Shown here: positions 1 to 5,939 of the stretch, in pieces
How positions within the stretch are numbered: the first letter of the stretch is position 1
Layout of the letters: each line of letters opens with the position of its first letter
Origin: an uncultured Eubacteriales bacterium
GTDB taxonomy: Bacteria; Bacillota; Clostridia; Oscillospirales; Butyricicoccaceae
Length of the DNA stretch: 9,441 nucleotides
Reading direction: 5' to 3'
NCBI GenBank assembly: GCA_910585875.1
Contig: CAJUIK010000070.1
Span: 1-9,441, forward strand
The notes under the pieces: model-generated
What the model saw: only the letters and a program-made list of their open reading frames with translations
Database searches by the model: none
What the model was told of the DNA's origin: nothing
Position numbers and translations under genes: made by a program

Positions 1-1075
1 TATCCGTCCCTTTCAGCGCGGCGCCCAAGCTCTGCCAGCAGAGAAAAGCCGCCTGATCCCGGTAAAACTCCCCTTGCTGAATGGTTTCCATCTGGCCCTG
101 CGTCAGCAGGCCGATTTCCACCGCTTTGATCCGGTCGGTTTTGTTCCATTCAAAATCCCCTGCTGCGTCGCTGTATCCCAAAGCCCGCAGAATATAAGTA
201 TAGAGGGTGGCGGCGTTGGCCGGGTTGTTGGGGCCGAATTCTGTGGCGGATACGCCGTTGGTATACCCTTTATCCAGGGCATAGGCGATATATTTGTTGG
301 CGTCCGGCCAACCTGTCACGTCAGTAAAGGGGTGGGCTCCTGGATATCCCAGGGCCTGTTCCTCCTCGCCCAGCAGGCGGATGAGCATAATCAAGGTTTC
401 CAGCCGAGTGGGCTGGCGTTCCAGCTCGTAGCCGACGTCCGTACCCTTAAATAGGCCCATGACGTTCAGCGCCTGGGCGTATTGGGCGTATTGGGCCCGA
501 TATCCCCCTGTCGCGCCGTCGGAAACAACCCTGGCGCCGTCCCGCAGCTGGGCTTTGGCGGAATCCGAAGTAATGCGCACGCCGCTGCCGTCGTTTTGCG
601 GGATCAGATAATAGATGTTGTTGGCGATCGTCCGCCCCGCCGGCCTGACGCCGCCGGCGGTGATATTGACCAGCTCGCTTCCCACGATTTCCGCCGCCCC
701 CTGACGCACCACAAAACCGGCGCCCAAAGAACCAGTGATCACGTCGCCCTTTTTCAGCGCCGTCATCTGCCCGGCGCCGCCGGACGCCCCCTGGGCGGCC
801 AGACGCTGGACTACCGCCTCTATCAAAGGCTGGGCGGAATAAAGAGACAACTGCCGTTTGGCCTCTCGGCCCTGCTGCTCCAGATACTGCCGGATGGCAG
901 AAGACAGCGCCTCAGCCCGCTGTCCGGCCTTTTGCTGGGTCTCCTCCTGATAGACGGTCCGCAGCCGGGACAGGGTGAGCAACGGGTCGGAAGCGTCCCC
1001 CGCCGCGGCGAATACTGCCGCCGACAGAGTGAGAATCAGAGCCGCCGCCAATATTGTATTCTTTATGGGTTTCAT
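1..1075 (-). CDS. Secreted SLH (S-layer homology) domain protein, 3' end cut by window edge
   Basis: The reading frame is open from an ATG at 1075 to the left edge, giving 358 residues without a stop. The start is supported by AGGAGGG six bases upstream. Residues 1-23 form a signal peptide: Lys2 and Lys5, a hydrophobic core (ILAAALILTLSAA), and a likely cleavage after VFA. Residues 30-100 are Gln/Glu/Arg-rich and probably helical. Residues 105-185 form a Gly-rich beta-type region (KKGDVITGSLGAG ... GVRITSDSAKAQLRDGA) of a kind often placed before SLH repeats. Residues 203-358 hold SLH-like repeats: VMGLFKGT, YELERQPTRLETLIMLIRLLG, HPFTDV, KYIAYALDKGYTNGVSATEFGP and TYILRALGYSD. SLH domains usually anchor exported proteins to secondary cell-wall polymers, so a cell-surface role is inferred; the specific function is unknown. 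The AEC gene ends 35 nt upstream and may be co-transcribed. A short AQY-AQY tandem (residues 194-199) reflects a 9-nt DNA repeat near 477-495. Confidence 0.88.
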   Translation of the reverse strand, partial: MKPIKNTILAAALILTLSAAVFAAAGDASDPLLTLSRLRTVYQEETQQKAGQRAEALSSAIRQYLEQQGREAKRQLSLYSAQPLIEAVVQRLAAQGASGGAGQMTALKKGDVITGSLGAGFVVRQGAAEIVGSELVNITAGGVRPAGRTIANNIYYLIPQNDGSGVRITSDSAKAQLRDGARVVSDGATGGYRAQYAQYAQALNVMGLFKGTDVGYELERQPTRLETLIMLIRLLGEEEQALGYPGAHPFTDVTGWPDANKYIAYALDKGYTNGVSATEFGPNNPANAATLYTYILRALGYSDAAGDFEWNKTDRIKAVEIGLLTQGQMETIQQGEFYRDQAAFLCWQSLGAALKGTD

Positions 1076-1110
1076 GGGTTCCCTCCTGGGGCAAGGATTT
1101 GTTTGCCGTG

Positions 1111-2049
1111 TCAAATGAAGCGCATTTGCTTCAGGCCGAAAATAATCACAAACATGGTGAACACTGAAAACAGGGTGGTAAACGCCACGGCTTGGCCGGC
1201 CAAGTCGGCGTCGGCGCCCTGCTGTTGGGCCATAATAAAGGAGGAGACGGCGATGGGCGCGCCCATCATGGTGGCCAAGGCCATCAATTCCACATCCCGG
1301 AAGCCCATTTTGATGAAAATAGGCAAAAAGACCGCCGGGCAAACAATCAGCCGGCCTGTTACGACAATTACCAGCTGCTTGAAAAACCGTTTGGTATCGG
1401 AAAACTTGAAAAAACCGCCCAAGCTGACCAACCCCAGAGGAGTGGCCACCTTACCCAGATCGCTGACTGTCTTTTCCACCGCCTGAGGCAGAGGAACGCC
1501 GGCGACCAGGCACAAAATGCCCAAAACCGAGGCGATAATCAGCGGATTTTTGACGATGCCCTTCAAAATCTTGTTCAGATTGACCCGACCCTGGCTGAAG
1601 GTTTCAAGAGCCGCCACGCTGAGCATATTGTAAAGGGGCACCACAAAGGCGCTGATGACCGACACCGTACCCATGCCCTGCTGGCCGAAGACGCCGAAGA
1701 CCAGCGGCGCGCCAAAGAGAATATAGTTGCTGCGGAAAATGCCCTGGACCATCACCCCCCGCCGGGGGCCGTCTTTTTCAATCAGAGGCACGACGGCGCA
1801 CAGGATTGCGAACAGGGCCAGCACAGAGAAAACGGCGGTTAAAATCGTCTTGAGACGAAAGGAGGATTCCAGGTCGGACTGATAGATATTGATAAACAGC
1901 AGCAGCGGCAGAAAGACGTTGAACACCAGCTTATTCAGCTTCTTCAACAGCGGCTCGTCCACAAAATGGATCTGCCGCAGAAAGTAACCCACGGCCATGG
2001 TGAGAAACAGCGGCAACACCGCGTTGATTGCGATTTTTAGATTTTCCAT
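1111..2049 (-). CDS. AEC (auxin efflux carrier) family permease
   Basis: A 312-residue polytopic membrane protein of the size typical of the AEC family, whose bacterial members include malate and other organic-acid permeases. About ten hydrophobic segments are visible, roughly at 5-23, 41-57, 68-90, 107-123, 128-149, 168-187, 201-214, 225-247, 256-274 and 285-306, with the usual hydrophilic break in the middle (150-167). Family-like patterns are NKLVFNVFLPLLLF (39-52), FRSNYILFGAPL (105-116) and, near the C-terminus, ALATMMGAPIAVSSFIMAQQ (257-276). The substrate cannot be read from sequence. The ATG at 2049 has a purine-rich GAAGGGA almost against it, which is short spacing. A perfect GCCGGC-TTTG-GCCGGC hairpin lies at 2058-2073, just upstream of that site, and could affect translation. 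The gene sits 75 nt after lgt with no U-tract terminator between them, so transcription from the lgt promoter is plausible. Confidence 0.9.
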   Translation of the reverse strand: MENLKIAINAVLPLFLTMAVGYFLRQIHFVDEPLLKKLNKLVFNVFLPLLLFINIYQSDLESSFRLKTILTAVFSVLALFAILCAVVPLIEKDGPRRGVMVQGIFRSNYILFGAPLVFGVFGQQGMGTVSVISAFVVPLYNMLSVAALETFSQGRVNLNKILKGIVKNPLIIASVLGILCLVAGVPLPQAVEKTVSDLGKVATPLGLVSLGGFFKFSDTKRFFKQLVIVVTGRLIVCPAVFLPIFIKMGFRDVELMALATMMGAPIAVSSFIMAQQQGADADLAGQAVAFTTLFSVFTMFVIIFGLKQMRFI

Positions 2050-2124
2050 ATCCCTTCGCCGGCCAAAGCCGGCTTCCCTCTTTTCTTTCCGCCCTCCGGC
2101 GGTTTTATCGGGCCTCCGGGCCCT

Positions 2125-3069
2125 CTATTCTTCCGGCGGGCTCTCCGGGCCAGGGTCGGTTTCGCCCTCCTGGGCGGCCGCTTCTCCCTGTTCTTCCAGC
2201 TCCGCCGCCTGTTTGCCAGCCAGCGTCCCCGGACAGCTCAGATTCAAAGCGGGCGCAGTCTGATAGCGGCGGCTCACATACATAAAAACCAAAAACAGCG
2301 CGCCCACAGCAAAGGTTGCAAACGCCAGCGCTTGGGACACCCGGATATCCGTCCCCGCCACATACAGGCTGTCTGTGCGCAGGCCCTCGATCACGCCCCG
2401 GCCCAAGCCGTACCACACGCCGTACCAGGCGAACAGCTCGCCCCGGAACTTCCGACGCTTGGAGTACCAATGAAGCAGGACAAACCCCAGCAGGTTCCAC
2501 AGCGACTCATACAAAAACGTGGGATGGACCAAGACGGAGGCGCTTTGGACGCTCTGGGAAATGGACATCCCCCAGGGCAAAGAGGTGGGGCCGCCGAAGG
2601 CTTCGCCGTTGACAAAATTGGCCCACCGGCCTATAGATTGGCCTATCAGCATCCCCAGCGAGCCCAAATCCAAAAAGGACAGGGTATTGAATCGGCGGCG
2701 GTTAAACCGGCCGAACAAAACCACCGTGATAATGCCCGCGATGACGCCGCCGTAGATGGCCAGCCCGCCCTTCCAGATGGAAAACAGCTCGTTCAAATGC
2801 TCGCCGTAGTAATCCCATCGGTGAACCACATAATAGGCCCGAGCGCCCAGCACGGCGCAGGGCAGCGCCGCGATCAGCAGATCGACCACCGCGTCTCCGT
2901 CGGTTTCAAAGCTCTTGGCCCGCCGGACGCCATAAAGCCCCCCCAGCACAAAAGCCGCCGTCAGGATCACGCCGTACCAACGGATTGGCCAGCCGAAAAT
3001 ATGGAAAGCCACAGGATCGATCTGCAGCGTCCAATCAAACAGCTTGGGAAAAGAAATATAATGAACCAT
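2125..3069 (-). CDS. lgt: Prolipoprotein diacylglyceryl transferase
   Basis: Lgt moves a diacylglyceryl group from phosphatidylglycerol onto the lipobox cysteine of prolipoproteins in the cytoplasmic membrane, the first step of lipoprotein maturation. The 314-residue product shows the Lgt signature GRWANFVNGEAFG (147-159), HPTFLYESL (182-190) and several membrane segments. Arg148 and Arg224 match the essential E. coli Arg143 and Arg239, and Tyr32 lies in the conserved WYG. In the GGLAIYGG motif Tyr106 stands where E. coli has His103. Residues 275-314 form a hydrophilic, very acidic Glu/Pro/Gly/Ala tail beyond the last membrane helix, which is not part of the catalytic core. I chose the ATG at 3069 because GAGGAA lies about 8 nt upstream and the protein then begins MVHYISFPKL; an in-frame ATG at 3165 would add 32 charged residues unlike any Lgt and lies close to the promoter. 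It is divergent from ylxM and heads a likely lgt-AEC-SLH run. Confidence 0.96.
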   Translation of the reverse strand: MVHYISFPKLFDWTLQIDPVAFHIFGWPIRWYGVILTAAFVLGGLYGVRRAKSFETDGDAVVDLLIAALPCAVLGARAYYVVHRWDYYGEHLNELFSIWKGGLAIYGGVIAGIITVVLFGRFNRRRFNTLSFLDLGSLGMLIGQSIGRWANFVNGEAFGGPTSLPWGMSISQSVQSASVLVHPTFLYESLWNLLGFVLLHWYSKRRKFRGELFAWYGVWYGLGRGVIEGLRTDSLYVAGTDIRVSQALAFATFAVGALFLVFMYVSRRYQTAPALNLSCPGTLAGKQAAELEEQGEAAAQEGETDPGPESPPEE

Positions 3070-3160
3070 AGCAATTTCCTCATTTTTTATTTTTGCATTA
3101 TTTTTTTGCTTGTACCGCGGGCGGCCTGGGCAAATTCCCCGCAAGTTGTCCCGCGCATTA

Positions 3161-3190
3161 AGCATACCACATACCCGCCGCCCAATGCAA
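3161..3190 (-). promoter_or_regulatory. lgt promoter (extended -10)
   Basis: On the minus strand, TTGCAT (3190-3185) and TATGCT (3166-3161) are separated by 18 nt, and the -10 is preceded by TGG, giving a TGn extended -10. Transcription would start near 3154, leaving a leader of about 85 nt before the lgt ATG at 3069. Upstream, at 3209-3227, lies a CGGCGGG-N5-CCCGCCG hairpin with an A-tract next to it; this does not look like a terminator in either direction. Confidence 0.6.
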
Positions 3191-3266
3191 GCCGTCCCGC
3201 TTTTTTGACGGCGGGCAAATCCCGCCGGGCTGCCCGGGCGCTTCCAATTTCATTTGCATTCCCCCC

Positions 3267-3295
3267 TTGACAAAGAAGGGCGTTCGTGATAGAAT
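3267..3295 (+). promoter_or_regulatory. ylxM-ffh promoter, near-consensus sigma-A
   Basis: TTGACA (3267-3272) and TAGAAT (3290-3295) are spaced by exactly 17 nt, with TGA just before the -10 (TGn extension). It is the best promoter in the window. Transcription should start near 3302, about 42 nt before the ylxM start. Confidence 0.85.
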
Positions 3296-3304
3296 AAGTC
3301 CCGT

Positions 3305-3326
3305 TGTAAAGGCAACAGGCTTTACA
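3305..3326. repeat. Perfect 7-bp inverted repeat in the ylxM leader
   Basis: TGTAAAG (3305-3311) and CTTTACA (3320-3326) are perfect complements separated by 8 nt. The palindrome begins just after the expected transcription start and ends 6 nt before the ribosome binding site GGAGG (3333-3337). It could be an operator or a leader RNA hairpin. No U-tract follows, so it is not a terminator. Confidence 0.6.
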
Positions 3327-3343
3327 CACTGCGGAGGAGAATC

Positions 3344-3709
3344 ATGAAAAGCGATACGTTTCATATGTCGATGCTCTTCGACTTTTACGGCGAACTGCTC
3401 ACCGACAATCAAAAAAAGCTTTTCAACCTCTATTATAACGAGGATATGTCGCTGACGGAGCTCTCTGAGATTGCGGGCATCACCCGTCAGGGCGTGCGAG
3501 ACGCCATTGTCCGAGCGGAAACCGCCCTGCGGGATACGGAAGACCGATTGGGCCTGGTAAAGCGCTACGCCAACATCCAGCGCCAAACGGAGGAAATAGC
3601 CCGAGCCGCCTCCGCCATCGTCGCGGCCAACGCCGCGGGCCCCCGCAGCCGCGAAATCGCCAAGCAGGCCGATCTGATTTTGCAGACGGCCGCCAAACTT
3701 TCGGAATAG
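3344..3709 (+). CDS. ylxM: YlxM family (UPF0122) helix-turn-helix protein
   Basis: A 121-residue protein placed directly ahead of ffh, the standard position of YlxM in Firmicutes. Homologues in this family are described as accessory to the signal recognition particle. Residues 33-62 (NEDMSLTELSEIAGITRQGVRDAIVRAE and on) resemble a sigma-70 region 4-type helix-turn-helix, and residues 63-121 are largely helical and charged. The preceding stretch SMLFDFYGELLTDNQKKLFNLYY is typical of the family N-terminus. GGAGG lies 6 nt before the ATG. It is 22 nt from ffh and shares its promoter. Whether this member binds DNA, RNA or SRP cannot be told from sequence. Confidence 0.93.
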   Translation: MKSDTFHMSMLFDFYGELLTDNQKKLFNLYYNEDMSLTELSEIAGITRQGVRDAIVRAETALRDTEDRLGLVKRYANIQRQTEEIARAASAIVAANAAGPRSREIAKQADLILQTAAKLSE

Positions 3710-3720
3710 GGCTTGCGCCC

Positions 3721-3725
3721 GGAGG
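3721..3725 (+). promoter_or_regulatory. ffh ribosome binding site that decides the start
   Basis: GGAGG at 3721-3725 touches an in-frame ATG at 3726, which is too close for initiation, and lies 6 nt before a second ATG at 3732. The second start also gives the family-like N-terminus MPFEGLSEKL, so 3732 is preferred. Confidence 0.85.
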
Positions 3726-3731
3726 ATGCCA

Positions 3732-5069
3732 ATGCCTTTTGAGGGTCTGAGTGAAAAACTGAACGGCGTATTCCAGAAACTGCGCAGCCGGGGCCGTCTC
3801 ACCGAGACGGACGTCCGGGCCGCCATGCGGGAAATCCGTATGGCCCTGCTGGAAGCGGACGTCAACTTCAAAGTAGCCAAGGATTTTATCGCCAAAGTCA
3901 CCGAGCGGGCTGTGGGGACTGAAATCCTGGAAAGCCTGACGCCGGCCCAACAGGTGATCAAAATCGTCAACGACGAGCTGACGGCTTTGATGGGAGGCGC
4001 TCAGAGCCGGGTGCGCATGGCCAATTCCCCGCCCACTGTGGTGATGTTCGTGGGCCTCCAGGGCGCGGGCAAGACCACCAACGCCGCCAAGCTGGCCGGC
4101 TACTACAAAAAGCGGGAAAACAAGCGCCCCCTTTTGTGCGCCTGCGACGTTTACCGTCCCGCCGCCATCAATCAGCTGAAGGTGGTGGGCAAGCAGCTGG
4201 ACATCCCGGTCTTCGAGCAAGGCCAGGGAGATCCGGTGGCCATCGCCCAGGCGGCTTACGCCCACGCCAAGCAGCACGGCAACGATCTGCTGATCATCGA
4301 CACCGCCGGCCGGCTCCACATCGATCAGGAGCTGATGGACGAGCTCAAGCGCGTCAAGGAGGCTGTGCCTCCTCATGAAATCATGCTGGTGGTGGACGCC
4401 ATGACGGGCCAGGACGCCGTCAACGCCGCCTCCGCCTTTGACGAAGCTTTGGGCATTGATTCGGTCTTGATTTCCAAACTGGACGGCGACGCCCGGGGCG
4501 GCGCGGCCCTTTCTGTTCGGGCCGTCACCGGCAAACCCATCAAATTCTGCGGCATGGGCGAAAAGCTGGACGCCATCGAGCCCTTTTACCCAGACCGCAT
4601 GGCTTCCCGCCTGCTGGGCATGGGCGACGTGCTGAGCCTGATCGAAAAGGCCCAGCAGAACTTTGACGAAAAGAAAGCCCAGGAGTTGGAGAAAAAAATG
4701 CGCTCCGGCAAGCTGACGCTGACGGACTTTTACGACCAGCTGCTCCAGCTCAAGGACATGGGCAGTATGTCCGACATCGCGGCCATGATCCCCGGCGCCG
4801 GCGGCAAAGCCCTGCAAGGCGCCCAGGTGGATGAAAAACAGCTGGCCCGCACCGAGGCCATCATCCTGTCTATGACCCCTTACGAGCGGGACAACCCGGA
4901 AATATTGAATTACTCCCGTAAAAAGCGGGTTGCCGCCGGATGCGGCCTGAAGGTGGAGGACGTCAACCGCCTGCTCAAACAATTCAACGCCACCCAGCAG
5001 CTGATGAAGCAGCTGGCCGGGGCGGGCAAACGAAAAAAGGGCCTCCGGGGCCTGAAACTGCCCTTCTAA
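3732..5069 (+). CDS. ffh: Signal recognition particle protein Ffh (SRP54 GTPase)
   Basis: Ffh with SRP RNA binds signal sequences emerging from the ribosome and, through the receptor FtsY, delivers nascent chains to the Sec translocon. The protein is 445 residues, typical for the family. The N domain spans about 1-90. The G domain carries P-loop GLQGAGKTT (108-116), DVYRPAAINQL (139-149), DTAGR (190-194) and SKLDGDARGGAAL (248-260), where Ser248 replaces the more usual Thr of TKLD. The M domain starts near 325 and includes the finger-loop/SRP-RNA binding region with GSMSDIAAMIPGAGGK (344-359) and RVAAGCGLKVEDVNRLLKQF (399-418), ending in a basic tail (KRKKGLRG). It follows ylxM by 22 nt. The SRP RNA gene and ftsY are not in the window. 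Confidence 0.98.
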   Translation: MPFEGLSEKLNGVFQKLRSRGRLTETDVRAAMREIRMALLEADVNFKVAKDFIAKVTERAVGTEILESLTPAQQVIKIVNDELTALMGGAQSRVRMANSPPTVVMFVGLQGAGKTTNAAKLAGYYKKRENKRPLLCACDVYRPAAINQLKVVGKQLDIPVFEQGQGDPVAIAQAAYAHAKQHGNDLLIIDTAGRLHIDQELMDELKRVKEAVPPHEIMLVVDAMTGQDAVNAASAFDEALGIDSVLISKLDGDARGGAALSVRAVTGKPIKFCGMGEKLDAIEPFYPDRMASRLLGMGDVLSLIEKAQQNFDEKKAQELEKKMRSGKLTLTDFYDQLLQLKDMGSMSDIAAMIPGAGGKALQGAQVDEKQLARTEAIILSMTPYERDNPEILNYSRKKRVAAGCGLKVEDVNRLLKQFNATQQLMKQLAGAGKRKKGLRGLKLPF

Positions 5070-5117
5070 AAGGGTTGGATTCCCCTACTGGGTTTTTACA
5101 CAATTCTGGTCAAACGG

Positions 5118-5149
5118 GGCTGGCGCAGCCAATATGTCAGCCGCTTTTT
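5118..5149 (+). terminator. Weak terminator or attenuator candidate after ffh
   Basis: GGCTG (5118-5122) can pair with CAGCC at 5126-5130 (3-nt loop) or at 5138-5142 (15-nt loop). Only the second pairing is followed by a T-tract (GCTTTTT, to 5149). The two foldings exclude each other, which would suit a partial terminator between ffh and rpsP. The stem is short, so confidence is low. Confidence 0.3.
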
Positions 5150-5177
5150 GATACAAAAAGTATAGTATTGTTTAGAA
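5148..5177 (+). promoter_or_regulatory. Weak promoter candidate for rpsP
   Basis: TTGATA (5148-5153) followed 18 nt later by TTAGAA (5172-5177), in an AT-rich stretch unlike the surrounding GC-rich DNA, could be a second promoter for rpsP. The -10 match is poor. The alternative TATAGT at 5161-5166 lacks a -35 at proper spacing. Confidence 0.25.
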
Positions 5178-5198
5178 ATAACATGGAGGTGAAATAAA

Positions 5199-5438
5199 AT
5201 GGTTAAAATCAGACTGCGCAGAATGGGCGCCAAGAAAGCTCCTTTCTATCGCATCATTGTGGCGGATTCCCGTTACCCCAGCAACGGCAGATTCATTGAG
5301 GAGATCGGCGTTTATAACCCGCTGAAGGATCCGGCAGAGCTGCGCGTAGACGTGGAGCGGGCCCAGCAATGGATGAAGAACGGCGCTCAGCCCACCGACA
5401 CCGTGCGGGCGCTGCTGAAAAAAGCCGGCGCTCTTTAA
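5199..5438 (+). CDS. rpsP: 30S ribosomal protein S16
   Basis: A 79-residue S16, a primary 16S-rRNA-binding protein of the small subunit. It begins with the canonical MVKIRLRRMGAKKAPFYRI and continues VADSRYPSNGRFIEEIGVYNP (22-42), both hallmarks of the family, ending with PTDTVRALLKKAG (65-77). A full GGAGGTGA ribosome binding site (5185-5192) lies 6 nt before the ATG, as expected for a highly expressed ribosomal protein. khpA starts 17 nt after the stop. Confidence 0.98.
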   Translation: MVKIRLRRMGAKKAPFYRIIVADSRYPSNGRFIEEIGVYNPLKDPAELRVDVERAQQWMKNGAQPTDTVRALLKKAGAL

Positions 5439-5455
5439 TGGAAGGAGGCGCCCCA

Positions 5456-5686
5456 ATGAAAGAGCTGCTTTGTTACATCGCCCAGAACCTGGCGGACAAC
5501 CCCGACCAGGTATCGGTGGAAGCGGTGATGAGCGGCGACGCCATGACCCTCCAACTCCGGGTAGCCCAGGAGGACATGGGCAAGGTAATCGGCCGTCAGG
5601 GCCGCATTGCCAAAGAGATCCGCACGCTGCTCAAGGCCGCCGGCCTTCGCGAAAACCTGCGGGTTTCTGTGGACATTTTGGATTGA
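5456..5686 (+). CDS. khpA: KhpA, small KH-domain RNA-binding protein (YlqC family)
   Basis: A 76-residue single-KH-domain protein. In streptococci, KhpA forms a complex with KhpB/Jag that binds RNAs and influences cell elongation and division. The KH core is visible as MGKVIGRQGRIAKEIRTLL (41-59), with the GxxG loop GRQG at 46-49 followed by the basic helix, and the C-terminal strand RVSVDIL (69-75). The ATG at 5456 is preferred because GGAGG (5444-5448) lies 7 nt before it; an ATG at 5439 would place this Shine-Dalgarno inside the coding sequence. The location between rpsP and rimM is the conserved one. A strong terminator hairpin begins 9 nt after the stop codon. Confidence 0.95.
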   Translation: MKELLCYIAQNLADNPDQVSVEAVMSGDAMTLQLRVAQEDMGKVIGRQGRIAKEIRTLLKAAGLRENLRVSVDILD

Positions 5687-5694
5687 TCCTGCGG

Positions 5695-5739
5695 AAGCTG
5701 GTTTGGAAAGCGAAACGCCGTTTTCCAAACCAGCTTTTT
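5695..5739 (+). terminator. Strong intrinsic terminator after khpA
   Basis: A 15-bp perfect stem, AAGCTGGTTTGGAAA (5695-5709) with TTTCCAAACCAGCTT (5722-5736), closes a 12-nt loop that can itself form GCG/CGC, and T residues continue to 5739. It lies 9 nt after khpA and would separate khpA from rimM-trmD unless read through or antiterminated. Confidence 0.8.
5712..5731. repeat. Direct repeat copy 1
   Basis: GAAACGCCGTTTTCCAAACC, covering the loop and most of the right arm of the khpA terminator. It is identical to 5878-5897. Similarity continues imperfectly for about 20 nt after both copies (T-tract, then ATCTGCCATCT against ATTTTTCATTT). Confidence 0.9.
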
Positions 5740-5877
5740 ATCTGCCATCTCAACGGCGCAGAGCCTCGGGACCCACCGCAGATGGGACGCCGCTGCTGCG
5801 GCGATTCGATTTCTGCGGATTCATTTCGCAGAAATCTATGCAATGGGGTCCCCAGAAAATTATCAATTGGGGCTTGA
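5740..5877. other. Structured intergenic element between khpA and rimM
   Basis: This non-coding stretch lies between the two direct repeats and has dense complementarity. GGGACCC (5768-5774) pairs with GGGTCCC (5846-5852). Inside that stem are CGCCGC-TGCT-GCGGCG (5788-5803) and the perfect 10-bp hairpin GATTTCTGCG / CGCAGAAATC (5808-5836, 9-nt loop). CCATCT (5745-5750) also matches AGATGG (5780-5785). CCGCAGA at 5777-5783 can pair with TCTGCGG at 5812-5818, competing with the 10-bp hairpin. Together these suggest a folded RNA or a palindromic repeat element. I see no convincing promoter for rimM in it. Confidence 0.6.
5808..5836. repeat. Perfect 10-bp inverted repeat
   Basis: GATTTCTGCG (5808-5817) and CGCAGAAATC (5827-5836) are perfect complements around a 9-nt loop. 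No T-tract follows, so it is not a terminator. Confidence 0.85.
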
Positions 5878-5897
5878 GAAACGCCGTTTTCCAAACC
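5878..5897. repeat. Direct repeat copy 2
   Basis: Second exact copy of GAAACGCCGTTTTCCAAACC, 166 nt downstream of the first and followed by GG and seven T. It lacks its own left arm, but its last ten bases can pair with GGTTTGGAAA (5700-5709) in the first terminator. Confidence 0.9.
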
Positions 5898-5939
5898 GGT
5901 TTTTTTATTTTTCATTTTACGAAAGCGAGAGAATTTCCT

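Noticed and set aside
482..1486. 334-codon plus-strand open frame opposite the SLH and AEC genes
   Set aside because: The minus-strand genes have a signal peptide, SLH motifs and membrane segments in frame; this frame has none.
2089..2106. CCGCC-CTCC-GGCGG hairpin followed by TTTT on the plus strand
   Set aside because: It looks like a plus-strand terminator, but no plus-strand gene ends there; on the minus strand it is followed by A residues.
3070..3165. 32-residue N-terminal extension of Lgt
   Set aside because: An ATG at 3165 would lie at or before the likely transcription start near 3154, and the added residues do not resemble Lgt.
2332..3270. 312-codon open frame on the plus strand opposite lgt
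   Set aside because: It overlaps the well-supported lgt gene and crosses its promoter, and the product resembles no family.
3480..4982. 500-codon open frame on the minus strand opposite ylxM and ffh
   Set aside because: It is antisense to two clear genes, has low-complexity His/Gln/Gly-rich composition and no recognisable domain. Such frames arise from the GC-biased third positions of the real genes.
5070..5198. Possible SRP RNA gene near ffh
   Set aside because: I looked for the conserved GGAAG-type tetraloop and asymmetric loop of SRP RNA in the gaps near ffh and did not find it.
5607..5939. N-terminal extension of rimM
   Set aside because: The frame is open upstream of 5940, but it overlaps khpA and the structured element and adds residues absent from RimM proteins.
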